From: Pseudarthrobacter sp. BIM B-2242
GTDB taxonomy: Bacteria > Actinomycetota > Actinomycetes > Actinomycetales > Micrococcaceae
Direction of reading: 5' to 3'
DNA: 64,000 nucleotides
Assembly: GCF_014764445.1 (NCBI RefSeq)
Contig: NZ_CP061721.1
Location: 2,046,001 to 2,110,000, forward strand
The notes beneath the pieces were generated by a model. The model did not search any database and was not told where the DNA came from. It saw only the letters and a program-made list of their open reading frames with translations. A program made the translations under genes and the position numbers. Below, piece by piece: positions 24,570 to 33,036 of the stretch. Numbering within the stretch: the stretch's first letter is position 1; each line of letters begins with the position of its first letter.

Positions 24570-25427
24570 TTGAAGCGTCTCATCGGGATCAGCACCTGGG
24601 TCTGGGATTCTCCGTTGACCGATACCAACCTGCGCGGACACCTGGCGAGGATCGCTGCGCTGGGGTTTGACGCCGTCGAACTTCCGCTGGAAAACGCCGG
24701 CGACTTCACGGCCGACGCGGTGCGCGAAGCCCTGGAGTCCACGGGGCTGAGGCCGTTTGTTGTCGGTGCCATGTCGCCGGGCCGGGACCTTGTCGCGGCT
24801 GCCCCGGCCACCGTGGAAAAGACGCAGGCCTATCTCATGGACTGCATCACCATGGCAGCCGGCATCGGTTCGCCCACTGTGTGCGGTCCCTTCTACGCCC
24901 GGACCGGACGCGTCTGGCGGATGTCGCCGGGCCAGCGGCGGGAGGCCGACGCCGAGCTGCGGCACAATCTGCAGCCGGTGGCGGCGAGGGCCCGGGAAGC
25001 GGGCGTCGTCCTGGGCATCGAACCGCTGAACCGGTACGAAACATCGCTGCTCAACACGGTGGACCAGGCACTCGAGGCGCTGGGGCCCTTGCTGGGCAAC
25101 GGCGTGGGCCTTGCCCTGGACAGCTACCACCTTCACATCGAGGAGCGTTCTCTGGCCGCCGCGGTCCGGGCGGCCGGTGAACACGTGGTTCACGTCCAGG
25201 TTTCCGGGAACGACCGCGGCGCCCCCGGCGGGGACCAGACCGATTGGGAAAACTTCCTGCATGCCTTGGACGAGGTGGGTTACAGCGGACCGCTGAACAT
25301 CGAAAGTTTTACTGCGGACAATGCCGCGATCGCCGTGGCGGCGTCAATCTGGCGGCCGTTGGCCCCGAGCCAGGACGAGCTGGCTGTCAGGGGACTGGCC
25401 TTCCTGCGGGGCGTACAAAGGCACTGA
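24570..25427 (+). CDS. Sugar phosphate isomerase/epimerase (ketose 3-epimerase-like)
   Basis: 285 residues, TIM barrel of the xylose-isomerase-like AP endonuclease 2 superfamily. Likely metal ligands are the Glu in VLGIEPLNRYE, Asp in ALDSYHLHIEE, His in VVHVQVSGNDRG and Glu in PLNIESFT, the layout of D-tagatose/D-psicose 3-epimerases. TTG start at 24570 with GGAAGGAG 5 nt before it. Last gene of the sugar importer operon, so it probably epimerises the imported sugar. The exact sugar is unknown. Confidence 0.88.
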   Translation: MKRLIGISTWVWDSPLTDTNLRGHLARIAALGFDAVELPLENAGDFTADAVREALESTGLRPFVVGAMSPGRDLVAAAPATVEKTQAYLMDCITMAAGIGSPTVCGPFYARTGRVWRMSPGQRREADAELRHNLQPVAARAREAGVVLGIEPLNRYETSLLNTVDQALEALGPLLGNGVGLALDSYHLHIEERSLAAAVRAAGEHVVHVQVSGNDRGAPGGDQTDWENFLHALDEVGYSGPLNIESFTADNAAIAVAASIWRPLAPSQDELAVRGLAFLRGVQRH

Positions 25428-25466
25428 ACGGCCCGTGTCCACGCAGCGCCTACTCACGAATAACGA

Positions 25467-25500
25467 AAAACCCCCGGAATCCTTGGATTCCGGGGGTTTT
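25467..25500. terminator. Strong bidirectional terminator
   Basis: Perfect 16-bp arms (aaaacccccggaatcc / ggattccgggggtttt) around a 2-nt centre, with A and T tracts at the ends. It serves the epimerase operon on the plus strand and the tRNA on the minus strand. Confidence 0.85.
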
Positions 25501-25507
25501 CCCATTG

Positions 25508-25590
25508 TGCGCGGAGGGGGACTTGAACCCCCACCCCCTTTCGAGGACTAGCACCTCAAGCTAGCGCGTCTGCCATTCCGCCACCCGCGC
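25508..25590 (-). tRNA. tRNA-Leu (GAG)
   Basis: 83 nt, full cloverleaf: acceptor GCGCGGG/TCCGCGC with a G-T pair at position 7-66, anticodon stem CTAGC/GCTAG around loop TTGAGGT, long variable arm as expected for tRNA-Leu, and T arm GGGGG-TTCAAGT-CCCCC. The anticodon GAG lies at 25555-25557 and reads CUC/CUU. CCA is not encoded. No other gene occupies 25428-25762; the rest of this gap holds the terminator and the leader of the M20 gene. Confidence 0.97.
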
Positions 25591-25762
25591 AGGTGGTAAT
25601 TCGGAGTCCGATTCCGCCTTTCAGCGTTTCGCTTTTCTCCGAAGCAGCGAGAAAGACTCTAACACGAACTTTCGGGAAAGATCGAATCGGGACTCATGGG
25701 TAGGCTGAAGGCACACGAAAACGCAGGTTCTTTGCAGCCTTCCCATCGCCCAAGGAGTATCT

Positions 25763-27067
25763 ATGTCTGACGTCCGCGCCGAGGATGAAGTTGTACGGAT
25801 CTGCCAGGAACTCATCCGGATAGATACATCGAACTACGGCGACGGTTCGGGGCCGGGGGAGCGGGTGGCCGCCGAGTACACTGCCGGACTGATCGAGGAA
25901 GTGGGACTCTCCGCCGAAATCTTCGAGTCGGCGCCGGGCCGCGCCAGTGTTGTAACGCGGATGGCGGGCGAAGACCCCTCTGCCAGCGCCCTTGTAGTGC
26001 ATGGGCACCTGGATGTTGTGCCGGCCCTGCGCGAACAGTGGTCGGTGGATCCCTTCGGTGCAGAACTCAAGGACGGACTCATCTGGGGCCGCGGAGCGGT
26101 GGACATGAAGGACATGGATGCCATGATCCTGTCCGTTATGCGGGATTTGGCCCGGTCCGGGCGGAAACCCAAACGCGACCTCATTTTTGCCTTCTTTGCC
26201 GACGAGGAAGCCGGCGGCGAATACGGTGCCCGGTACGCCGTCGACAAACGGCCGGAGCTTTTCGAGGGCGCCACCGAAGCCATCTCGGAAGTGGGCGGAT
26301 TCTCGGCAACTATCGGAGGGCAGCGCACATATCTGCTGCAGACCGCCGAGAAGGGCATCTCCTGGCTTCGCCTTGTCGCCCACGGCCGGGCAGGCCACGG
26401 CTCCCAGATCAACACGGACAACGCCGTCACCCGCCTCGCAGCGGCGGTCACCCGGATCGGCGAGTACAAGTGGCCTATCGAGCTCACTCCCACCACGCGG
26501 CAGTTCCTTGACGGCGTGACCGAACTCACGGGCGTCGAATTCGATCCGGACAACCCGGACCGGCTCCTGGACCAGCTCGGCACGGTGGCCCGCTTCGTGG
26601 GGGCAACCCTCCAGAACACGACCAACCCCACGCTGCTGAAGGGCGGCTACAAACACAACGTCATTCCTGAATCGGCAGAGGCCCTGGTGGACTGCCGCAC
26701 GCTTCCCGGCCAGGAGGAACAGGTCCTGGAAATCGTCCGGGAGCTCGCAGGCACCGGGGTTGAAGTGAGCTATGTGCACAACGACGTGTCGCTGGAGGTG
26801 CCGTTCGCCGGAAACCTGGTGGACTCCATGATCGATGCCCTGCATTCCGAGGACCCCGGGGCCAAGGTCCTGCCGTACACGCTCTCCGGCGGCACGGACA
26901 ACAAATCCCTGAGCAGGCTGGGGATCACCGGCTACGGCTTTGCGCCCCTCATGCTGCCTGACGACCTCGACTTCACCGGAATGTTCCACGGCGTGGACGA
27001 GCGGGTGCCCGTGGATTCGCTGAAGTTCGGCGCCCGCGTCCTCAACACGCTCCTCACCAACTACTGA
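25763..27067 (+). CDS. M20/M25/M40 family metallohydrolase
   Basis: 434 residues. Metal ligands are visible as VVHGHLDVVP (His82, Asp84), WGRGAVDMKD (bridging Asp114), and FADEEAGG with the general-base Glu; LSGGTDNKSLSRLGITGYGF lies in the C-terminal half. Family enzymes cleave terminal amino acids or N-acyl groups using two zinc or cobalt ions; the substrate (dipeptide, acylamino acid or succinyl-diaminopimelate analogue) cannot be decided. ATG with AAGGAG 6 nt before it. Cytoplasmic. Followed after 12 bases by an acyl-CoA dehydrogenase. Confidence 0.93.
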   Translation: MSDVRAEDEVVRICQELIRIDTSNYGDGSGPGERVAAEYTAGLIEEVGLSAEIFESAPGRASVVTRMAGEDPSASALVVHGHLDVVPALREQWSVDPFGAELKDGLIWGRGAVDMKDMDAMILSVMRDLARSGRKPKRDLIFAFFADEEAGGEYGARYAVDKRPELFEGATEAISEVGGFSATIGGQRTYLLQTAEKGISWLRLVAHGRAGHGSQINTDNAVTRLAAAVTRIGEYKWPIELTPTTRQFLDGVTELTGVEFDPDNPDRLLDQLGTVARFVGATLQNTTNPTLLKGGYKHNVIPESAEALVDCRTLPGQEEQVLEIVRELAGTGVEVSYVHNDVSLEVPFAGNLVDSMIDALHSEDPGAKVLPYTLSGGTDNKSLSRLGITGYGFAPLMLPDDLDFTGMFHGVDERVPVDSLKFGARVLNTLLTNY

Positions 27068-27079
27068 GCTGCGCAGGAC

Positions 27080-28240
27080 ATGACACCCGAAGAAGTGCTA
27101 CCGGACCGCCTGCTGGAGGAAATCCGCGGCCGCGCAGCCCGCTACGACCGGGACAATGCGTTTTTCGCGGAGGACCTGGCTGAGTTGACCGCCGCCGGTT
27201 ACCTTAAGCTTTTTGTTCCAGCGTCCGACGGCGGCATGGGGCTTGGGCTCGAGGCGGCAGCACAGTGCCAGCGCAGGCTGGCAACGGCAGCCCCGGCCAC
27301 CGCCCTGGCCATCAACATGCACCTGGTCTGGACCGGCGTCGCGCAGGTCCTGGCCGCCCGCGGCGATGATTCGCTGGGCTTCGTCCTGGAAGATGCTGCC
27401 CGCGGTGAGATCTTTGCCTTCGGCAATTCCGAGGCCGGGAATGATTCGGTCCTCTTTGATTCAAAGACGGCAGCCGTTCCGCTGCCCGGCGGCGGCTACA
27501 GTTTCACCGGAACCAAGATCTTCACCAGCCTCTCACCGGCGTGGACCCGGCTGGGCATCTTTGGCAAGGACGCCCGGGCCCGGTCCGGCGAGGGCGAACT
27601 GGTGCACGGATTCATCCGGCGGGACGCGGCGGGCTACACCATCCTGGACGACTGGGACACCCTTGGCATGCGGGCCAGCCAGTCCAACACCACGGTCCTG
27701 GACGGGGTCGAGGTGGGGCCGGACCGGATCTTCCGTAAGCTGCCGGTGGGCCCCAACGCCGATCCACTGATCTTCGCCATCTTTGCCTGCTTTGAGTCGC
27801 TGCTGGCGGCGGTGTACACCGGCATTGGTGAGCGTGCCCTGACGCTCGGCGTGGAGGCGGTAAAGCGGCGGACGTCCTTCAAGAACGCCGGCCGAAGCTA
27901 TGCACAGGATCCGGACATCCGCTGGAAGGTGGCCGAGGCCGCGATGGCCATGGACAGCCTTTACCCGCACCTCCTGGCGGTCACCCGCGACGTCGATGCC
28001 CTCACGGACCACGGATCCCAGTGGTTCCCAAAGCTCGTTGGCCTGAAGGTGAATGCGACGGAGACCGCACGCCGCGTTGTGGATCTGGCCATCAGGGTCA
28101 GCGGCGGTTCCAGCTACTTTCGCGGGTCCGAACTTGAACGCCTGTACCGGGATGTCCTGGCCGGCATGTTCCACCCGTCAGATGACGAGTCGGCGCACAA
28201 CACGGTGGCGAACGCGTGGCTGGGGCCACTGGACTCCTAG
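27080..28240 (+). CDS. Acyl-CoA dehydrogenase family protein
   Basis: 386 residues, ordinary acyl-CoA dehydrogenase length. FAFGNSEAGNDSVLFDSKTAA takes the place of the usual FAD-contact block, followed by GYSFTGTKIFTSLSPAW and DDWDTLGMRASQSNTTVLDGV; the C-terminal helical domain ends in IRVSGGSSYFRGSELERLYRDVLAG. The usual catalytic Glu position is not obvious, which resembles members acting as flavin monooxygenases or desulfurising enzymes (DszC/SfnB-like). It follows the M20 gene closely and is probably cotranscribed. Substrate unknown. Confidence 0.85.
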   Translation: MTPEEVLPDRLLEEIRGRAARYDRDNAFFAEDLAELTAAGYLKLFVPASDGGMGLGLEAAAQCQRRLATAAPATALAINMHLVWTGVAQVLAARGDDSLGFVLEDAARGEIFAFGNSEAGNDSVLFDSKTAAVPLPGGGYSFTGTKIFTSLSPAWTRLGIFGKDARARSGEGELVHGFIRRDAAGYTILDDWDTLGMRASQSNTTVLDGVEVGPDRIFRKLPVGPNADPLIFAIFACFESLLAAVYTGIGERALTLGVEAVKRRTSFKNAGRSYAQDPDIRWKVAEAAMAMDSLYPHLLAVTRDVDALTDHGSQWFPKLVGLKVNATETARRVVDLAIRVSGGSSYFRGSELERLYRDVLAGMFHPSDDESAHNTVANAWLGPLDS

Positions 28241-28262
28241 ACGGTCCGCCGGCTCCGAAGTC

Positions 28263-28496
28263 CTAAACGGTCCGCTGGACCTGCATCACCCGGCGGCGCA
28301 GCCAAAAGCGCCTGCCGCCGCCCATGTACAGCACACTGCGTTCCAGTTCCCACTTGCCGTACTCGGAGTGCTCCACAAGCCTGCGCCTGGCCTCAGGCAG
28401 GGAATCGAGAGGGCTCACCGTCAGTACGAGGTACTCGTACTGCTTGATAAAGTCCCGTTCCCGTTGGACCGAGCTGGTCAGAAAATGTTCCTTCAT
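28263..28496 (-). CDS. DUF5703 family small protein
   Basis: 77 residues: MKEHFLTSSVQRERDFIKQYEYLVLTV, then RRRLVEHSEYGKWELERSVLYMGGGRRFWLRRRVMQVQRTV. The pattern fits DUF5703, a short actinobacterial family that reads like an RNA polymerase- or membrane-associated accessory but has no known role. ATG at 28496. It is divergent from the acidic 88-residue protein, start codons 39 bases apart. Confidence 0.75.
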   Translation of the reverse strand: MKEHFLTSSVQRERDFIKQYEYLVLTVSPLDSLPEARRRLVEHSEYGKWELERSVLYMGGGRRFWLRRRVMQVQRTV

Positions 28497-28523
28497 TGCT
28501 CTCCATTTTCGTCCTTTTCCGGC

Positions 28524-28529
28524 TAACGT
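28524..28529 (+). promoter_or_regulatory. -10 element of the acidic 88-residue gene
   Basis: TAACGT, 6 nt before the ATG at 28536; no ribosome site is present, which fits a leaderless start. Confidence 0.45.
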
Positions 28530-28535
28530 GAAGTC

Positions 28536-28802
28536 ATGAGCATCGATCCGCGTGTCGCGCTTCAGTCTTTGACAACCGCCTTGGAAGAACACCTTATAGC
28601 AGCATCCAACCGGCGCGATGATGGGGATCCCGCCGTCGAAGCCGCTTTTTTCGCGGTCGCAGATGCGTTCGAGGTGTATGAAGACGCACTCTACGAGGCT
28701 TACAGCGAGGTCACACCCCTGCAGGTGTTTGACGACGACGAGGACGAGGATGAAGAATCCGGCATCGACGAAGAAGAGGACCTCGAAATCGTCGAGGATT
28801 GA
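28536..28802 (+). CDS. Small acidic protein of unknown function
   Basis: 88 residues. Residues 1-65 look helical (VALQSLTTALEEHLIAAS and AVEAAFFAVADAFEVYEDALYEAY), and residues 66-88 are almost entirely Asp/Glu (FDDDEDEDEESG...). The strongly negative tail could bind a basic protein, metal or nucleic-acid-binding partner, but no family is recognised with certainty. Codon use matches the neighbours and the start has a well-placed -10 element, so it is probably real. Confidence 0.75.
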   Translation: MSIDPRVALQSLTTALEEHLIAASNRRDDGDPAVEAAFFAVADAFEVYEDALYEAYSEVTPLQVFDDDEDEDEESGIDEEEDLEIVED

Positions 28803-28826
28803 AGCAGCGCACAGCTGAGCGCAGGC

Positions 28827-29762
28827 TCAGGCCGGCTGGGACACATCCTCCAGCGCCCGTGCAATCTCCGGGGGAAGCCGCGTCAGCTGGGCGGCCATGA
28901 TCTCCTTGGCCTGGACCGGAGTCCGGGGCCCGACAACGGCGGTGGCCACCCCGTGCTGGGCCAGCAGCCAGCTCAGCGACACATCCAGCGCCGTCCGGCC
29001 AAGGCCTTTGGCAGCCATCGCCACCGCTTCCACAACACTGGAAGGCTGCTGCTCCAAATACGGCTCAACATAGGGTGCAGAATCACTGCGCGCTGCCCGG
29101 GAGTCCACGGGGATACTGCTGCGGTACTTCCCGGTGAGCACGCCGCGGCCCAGCGGCGCCCACGCCATGAGTCCCAGGCCTGCGTCTTCGACGGCGGGAA
29201 TCAGTTCCGCCTCCGGTTTCCGTTGGAGCAGCGAGTATTCGGCCTGGGCAGCAACGAGCGGGAATCCGGCCACTGCTGCTGCCTTGGCGCTCTGCCAGCC
29301 GTTGAAGTTGGCGATGCCCGCATAGCGGGCGCGCCCGCTGCGGACAGCGAACTCGAGCGCGGACAGCGTTTCGTCCAAGGGGACGTTGCCGTCCCATGCC
29401 TGCGCAAACCAGAGGTCCACGTAGTCGGTCCCGAGCCTCGCCAGGCTGGCGTCCAGGCTGCTCAGCATCGCACTGCGCGACGTGTCCACAGTCCGCCGGC
29501 CCTCCGACGTCGATGTCCCCGCCTTCGTGGAAATGCAGACTTCCGTACGTGAGACAACGTCGCCCAGCAAGGACCCGATCATTGCTTCGGCACGGCCATC
29601 AGCGTAGGAGGCGGCCGTGTCGATGAGTTTTCCGCCGCCATCAACAAATGTGCGCAAGATCTCGGAGGCGTCCTGTTCGTCGGTTTCGCCGGCCCAGGAC
29701 ATGGTGCCGAGGGAAAGGGCGGAGACTCGCAATCCACTGTTGCCGACGTAACGCTGCTGCAT
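28827..29762 (-). CDS. Aldo/keto reductase
   Basis: 311 residues, NADPH-dependent TIM barrel. MQQRYVGNSGLRVSALSLGT is the family start; the catalytic tetrad includes Asp in IDTAASYADGRAE (with Tyr) and Lys in CISTKAGTS, although the usual His after the third strand is in a variant DYVDLWFAQAWD (Gln-Ala in place of the common H-x-D). The C-terminal VVGPRTPVQAKEIMAA contacts NADPH. Resembles the YajO/Kv-beta-like subgroup. Substrate unknown. ATG at 29762 with TAAGCT 7 nt upstream. Confidence 0.9.
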   Translation of the reverse strand: MQQRYVGNSGLRVSALSLGTMSWAGETDEQDASEILRTFVDGGGKLIDTAASYADGRAEAMIGSLLGDVVSRTEVCISTKAGTSTSEGRRTVDTSRSAMLSSLDASLARLGTDYVDLWFAQAWDGNVPLDETLSALEFAVRSGRARYAGIANFNGWQSAKAAAVAGFPLVAAQAEYSLLQRKPEAELIPAVEDAGLGLMAWAPLGRGVLTGKYRSSIPVDSRAARSDSAPYVEPYLEQQPSSVVEAVAMAAKGLGRTALDVSLSWLLAQHGVATAVVGPRTPVQAKEIMAAQLTRLPPEIARALEDVSQPA

Positions 29763-29769
29763 AGCTGCA

Positions 29770-29775
29770 AGCTTA
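29770..29775 (-). promoter_or_regulatory. -10 element of the aldo/keto reductase gene
   Basis: TAAGCT, ending 7 nt before the ATG at 29762, in the 50-base gap that also serves uppP on the other strand. Confidence 0.4.
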
Positions 29776-29800
29776 CGGGGAATCAACAGGGCGCATGACG

Positions 29801-29806
29801 TAGTGT
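29801..29806 (+). promoter_or_regulatory. -10 element of uppP
   Basis: TAGTGT with a 6-nt gap to the GTG at 29813; no ribosome site before the start. Confidence 0.35.
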
Positions 29807-29812
29807 CTTAGC

Positions 29813-30646
29813 GTGAACTGGATTGAGGCGGCCCTGCTCGGGCTAATACAGGGTCTGACCGAATTTCTACCGATTTCATCAAGCGCGCACCTGCGGATCG
29901 TGGGTCAGTTCCTGCCCAACGCGTCCGATCCGGGGGCAGCATTTACGGCCATCACCCAGCTCGGAACCGAAACGGCGGTGGTGATCTATTTCTGGCGGGA
30001 CATCGTCCGGATCATCAAGGCCTGGGCGGGTTCCCTGACAGGAAAAGTCTCCCGGCAGGATCCTGACGCCCGCATGGGCTGGCTGGTAATCCTCGGCAGC
30101 CTGCCCATCATCGTGCTGGGCCTGCTGTTCCAGGACCAGATTGAATCGGTGCTGCGAAGCCTGTGGATCGTCGCCACCATGCTGATCGTTTTTGGTTTGA
30201 TCCTGGCCGTGGCGGACGCCGTCGGAAAGCAGGAACGCGAACTCTCCCAGCTTTCCTACAAGCACGGCATTTTGTACGGGTTCGCCCAGGCGTTGGCGCT
30301 CATCCCCGGCGTCTCACGGTCCGGCGGCACCATTACGGCCGGCCTCCTGATGGGCTATACCCGCGAAGCAGCGGCCCGTTACTCGTTCCTGCTGGCCATT
30401 CCGGCCGTGTTCGGCAGCGGCCTGTACCAGCTGTACAAAGTGGTTTCCAAGGACGGCATCACCGGACCGTATGGCCTTCCGGAGACAGCGCTGGCCACCG
30501 TCATCGCCCTGGTTGTGGGCTACGTGATCATTGGCTGGTTCCTTAAATTCATCTCCACGCGGAGCTACCGGCTCTTTGTCTGGTACCGGATTCTCCTGGG
30601 CCTCGCCCTGTATCTTCTGCTCGGTTTCAATGTCATCGATGCCTAG
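29813..30646 (+). CDS. uppP: Undecaprenyl-diphosphatase (BacA family)
   Basis: 277 residues, seven or eight membrane helices. The two family signatures are complete: [18 protein letters not shown] near the N-terminus and [14 protein letters not shown] in the middle. It dephosphorylates undecaprenyl pyrophosphate in the membrane so that the lipid carrier for peptidoglycan and other wall polymers is recycled; overproduction gives bacitracin resistance in other bacteria. GTG start at 29813. It is followed after 15 bases by mshC, the order seen in many actinobacteria. Confidence 0.97.
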   Translation: MNWIEAALLGLIQGLTEFLPISSSAHLRIVGQFLPNASDPGAAFTAITQLGTETAVVIYFWRDIVRIIKAWAGSLTGKVSRQDPDARMGWLVILGSLPIIVLGLLFQDQIESVLRSLWIVATMLIVFGLILAVADAVGKQERELSQLSYKHGILYGFAQALALIPGVSRSGGTITAGLLMGYTREAAARYSFLLAIPAVFGSGLYQLYKVVSKDGITGPYGLPETALATVIALVVGYVIIGWFLKFISTRSYRLFVWYRILLGLALYLLLGFNVIDA

Positions 30647-30649
30647 AAG

Positions 30650-30655
30650 TAGGCT
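30650..30655 (+). promoter_or_regulatory. -10 element of mshC
   Basis: TAGGCT, 6 nt before the GTG at 30662, suggesting that mshC also has its own leaderless promoter despite the close uppP upstream. Confidence 0.4.
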
Positions 30656-30661
30656 TGGGCT

Positions 30662-31933
30662 GTGAAATCCTGGACTTCTAGACCTGTTCCTGTGCTGCCC
30701 GGCTCCATGCCGGCCATCCGTCTGTTCGACACCGCCATGGGACAGGAAATCGGCCTGCCTGTCAGCGGTGAGCAGTCGATGTATGTCTGCGGCATCACCC
30801 CGTACGACGCTACGCACATGGGCCATGCTGCCAGCTACGTGGCCTTTGATCTCCTGAACAGGGCCTGGCGCGACGCCGGCCACAAGGTTGCGTACGTCCA
30901 GAACGTCACAGACGTGGATGACCCCTTGCTGGAGCGCGCCACAGCCACCGGTGTGGACTGGCAGGACCTGGCGGCCAGCCAGATCGAACTTTTCCAGACG
31001 GACATGGAAGCCCTGAACGTCATCGCGCCGGACCACTATGTCGGCGCTGTTGAGTCCGTGGACCTGATCGTCCCGGCCATTGAGCGCCTGATCAGGCAGG
31101 GCCTGGCTTACCGCGTCGCCGGCGCCGCGGGGGAGCCGGACGGTGATGTCTACTACGATGTCGAAGCCGCCGGCAAGCAGTCGATCGCCCCTGACGCCTG
31201 GACCCTGGGATCGATCTCGCACCTTGGGGAAGCTGAAATGCTTGAGCTGTTCGCCGAACGCGGCGGCGACCCTGGCAGGGCCGGCAAGCGCCAGGCCCTT
31301 GACCCGCTCCTCTGGCGGGTTGCCCGTGACGGCGAGCCCAGCTGGCCCGGCGGAGAACTGGGCCAGGGCAGGCCCGGATGGCACATCGAATGCACGGTCA
31401 TCGCCCAGCGGTACCTGCCGGCACCCTTCACGGTTCAGGGCGGCGGCTCAGACCTGATCTTCCCGCACCACGAGATGGGAGCCGGCCACGCCTATTCCCT
31501 GGCAGGTGTCCCGTTGGCCCGCCACTACGCCCACGCCGGCATGGTGGGCCTGGACGGTGAAAAGATGAGCAAGTCCAAGGGCAACCTGGTCCTCGTCTCC
31601 AAGCTGCGCGCAGACGGTGAAGAGCCGGCCGCTATACGGCTGGCAATCCTGGCCCACCACTACCGTTCGGACTGGTCCTGGACGCCGGAAGGCTTCGCAG
31701 CGGCCAAGGAAAGGCTCGCCGCCTGGCGCCGGGCCCTCGCCGCCGCACCGGCCGGATCGGCTGCCGGCGTGATTGGCGACATGCGGTCGGCCCTGGCCGC
31801 CGATCTGAACGCTCCGGCAGCACTCGAAGCCGTCGACCGGTGGGCCGCTGCGGCCACCGCGGAAGCGGGCAGCCCGCAGGATGAAGCACTGGTCAGTGAC
31901 GCAGTTGAGGCCCTGCTCGGCGTCGTACTCTAG
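30662..31933 (+). CDS. mshC: Mycothiol ligase: cysteine-glucosaminyl-inositol ligase
   Basis: 423 residues. Joins cysteine to 1-D-myo-inosityl 2-amino-2-deoxy-glucopyranoside using ATP, the third enzyme of mycothiol synthesis. It is a cysteinyl-tRNA synthetase relative without the tRNA-binding domain: Cys43 (zinc ligand) in [16 protein letters not shown], the HMGH box (52-55), [13 protein letters not shown] with a second zinc ligand, [10 protein letters not shown] and KMSKSKGN. Its presence shows that the cell uses mycothiol as its main small thiol. Confidence 0.97.
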   Translation: MKSWTSRPVPVLPGSMPAIRLFDTAMGQEIGLPVSGEQSMYVCGITPYDATHMGHAASYVAFDLLNRAWRDAGHKVAYVQNVTDVDDPLLERATATGVDWQDLAASQIELFQTDMEALNVIAPDHYVGAVESVDLIVPAIERLIRQGLAYRVAGAAGEPDGDVYYDVEAAGKQSIAPDAWTLGSISHLGEAEMLELFAERGGDPGRAGKRQALDPLLWRVARDGEPSWPGGELGQGRPGWHIECTVIAQRYLPAPFTVQGGGSDLIFPHHEMGAGHAYSLAGVPLARHYAHAGMVGLDGEKMSKSKGNLVLVSKLRADGEEPAAIRLAILAHHYRSDWSWTPEGFAAAKERLAAWRRALAAAPAGSAAGVIGDMRSALAADLNAPAALEAVDRWAAAATAEAGSPQDEALVSDAVEALLGVVL

Positions 31934-31941
31934 CGCTGTGC

Positions 31942-31973
31942 GCGTCCGCCTGCCGGAAACCGCAGGCGGACGC
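31942..31973. terminator. Bidirectional terminator, mshC / PAC2 gene
   Basis: Perfect 12-bp arms (gcgtccgcctgc / gcaggcggacgc) with an 8-nt loop between convergent genes. Confidence 0.75.
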
Positions 31974-31982
31974 CGCCGCTAC

Positions 31983-32888
31983 TTAGTTTTTGTCGCGGCC
32001 CCGGCGCTTCAGGTACCGCTCGAATTCACGCGCGATGGACTCTCCGCTGGCTTCCGGAAGGTCGGCGGTGTCCTTCGCTTCTTCAAGCTGGCGGACGTAC
32101 GCGGCGATTTCCGGATCCTCGGTGGCCAGTTCGTCCACCCCACGTTCCCAGGCGGCTGACTCCTCCGCCAGCTCGTGGGTGTCCAGCGGAACCTGGAGCA
32201 GTTCCTCTATCCGGTGCAGGAGGGCCAGCTGTGCCTTCGGCGATGGTGCCTGGGCAACGTAGTGGGGGACTGCGGCCCACAGGGAAACCGTGGGAATGCC
32301 GGCCAGAAGGGCTACTTCGGAGAGCACCCCGACAATGCCGACCGGACCCTCGTACTGGGACGGTTCCAGGTTCAGCCGTTCCCGCAGCGGGGCGTCATCG
32401 GATGACGTGCTCACGGGGATGGGCCTGCTGTGCGGAACATCAGCCAGCAAGGCACCCACGAGGATCACGTAGTCCACTTTGAGTGCTTCTGCATGGACCA
32501 GAAGTTCCGCGGTGTAGGCCCGCCACTTGTACGAGGGCTCCGTGCCCTGGACAAAAATGACGTCAATGTTCGAATCAGGTGCACTGGCCTTGTAGATGCG
32601 CGTGGCCGGCCACTTGATCTTGCGTTCCCCGGAAGCGGTCCGGCGGACGGTGGGACGGGTGAACTGGAAATCGTAGTATTCGTCGGCGTCGATGGACGCA
32701 ACTTTCTTGCCGCCCCACACTTTGTTGAGATAGCGCAACGAGTCACTGGCTGCTTCCCCGGCGTCGTTCCAGCCTTCAAAAGCGGCCAGCATCACGGTGA
32801 TGCGCTGCCCCTCGGCCACTGGCAGCAGGAACTGCTCCTGTTCAGGCACGGCACCCGGTTCTGTGGTGTCTCCGTCGAAGCTATTCAT
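31983..32888 (-). CDS. PAC2 family protein
   Basis: 301 residues: ITVMLAAFEGWNDAGEAAS near the N-terminus, VDYVILVGALLADVPHSRPIPV in the middle, IPTVSLWAAVPHYV later, the conserved blocks of the PAC2 (proteasome assembly chaperone 2-like) superfamily. Eukaryotic PAC2 helps build the 20S proteasome; a bacterial role in assembly has been suggested but not shown. It sits 3 kb upstream of the proteasome genes, which keeps the idea open. ATG at 32888 with TAGGGT 6 nt upstream. Acidic C-terminal tail. Confidence 0.9.
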   Translation of the reverse strand: MNSFDGDTTEPGAVPEQEQFLLPVAEGQRITVMLAAFEGWNDAGEAASDSLRYLNKVWGGKKVASIDADEYYDFQFTRPTVRRTASGERKIKWPATRIYKASAPDSNIDVIFVQGTEPSYKWRAYTAELLVHAEALKVDYVILVGALLADVPHSRPIPVSTSSDDAPLRERLNLEPSQYEGPVGIVGVLSEVALLAGIPTVSLWAAVPHYVAQAPSPKAQLALLHRIEELLQVPLDTHELAEESAAWERGVDELATEDPEIAAYVRQLEEAKDTADLPEASGESIAREFERYLKRRGRDKN

Positions 32889-32894
32889 TTCTTC

Positions 32895-32900
32895 ACCCTA
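32895..32900 (-). promoter_or_regulatory. -10 element of the PAC2 gene
   Basis: TAGGGT, 6 nt before the ATG at 32888, in the divergent gap shared with the HAD gene. Confidence 0.4.
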
Positions 32901-33024
32901 CGTCCAAGAACGGTGGCGGTGCATTCAATGCAACGCCAAAAGTGTCCCCGGTCCGCTTCCGCACCTGCTGCCGCGGCCATATTCGCCAAGGGCGTACGCA
33001 CGGCCGGCGTTCAGGCCGGCACCG

Positions 33025-33030
33025 TAGACT
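33025..33030 (+). promoter_or_regulatory. -10 element of the HAD phosphatase gene
   Basis: TAGACT, 6 nt before the ATG at 33037; no ribosome site is present. Confidence 0.45.
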
Positions 33031-33036
33031 TACGCC

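Noticed and set aside
23001..25262. 753-residue antisense frame across permease 2, the lipoprotein and the epimerase genes
   Set aside because: Composition is that of reversed GC-rich codons; the plus-strand genes have clear domains.
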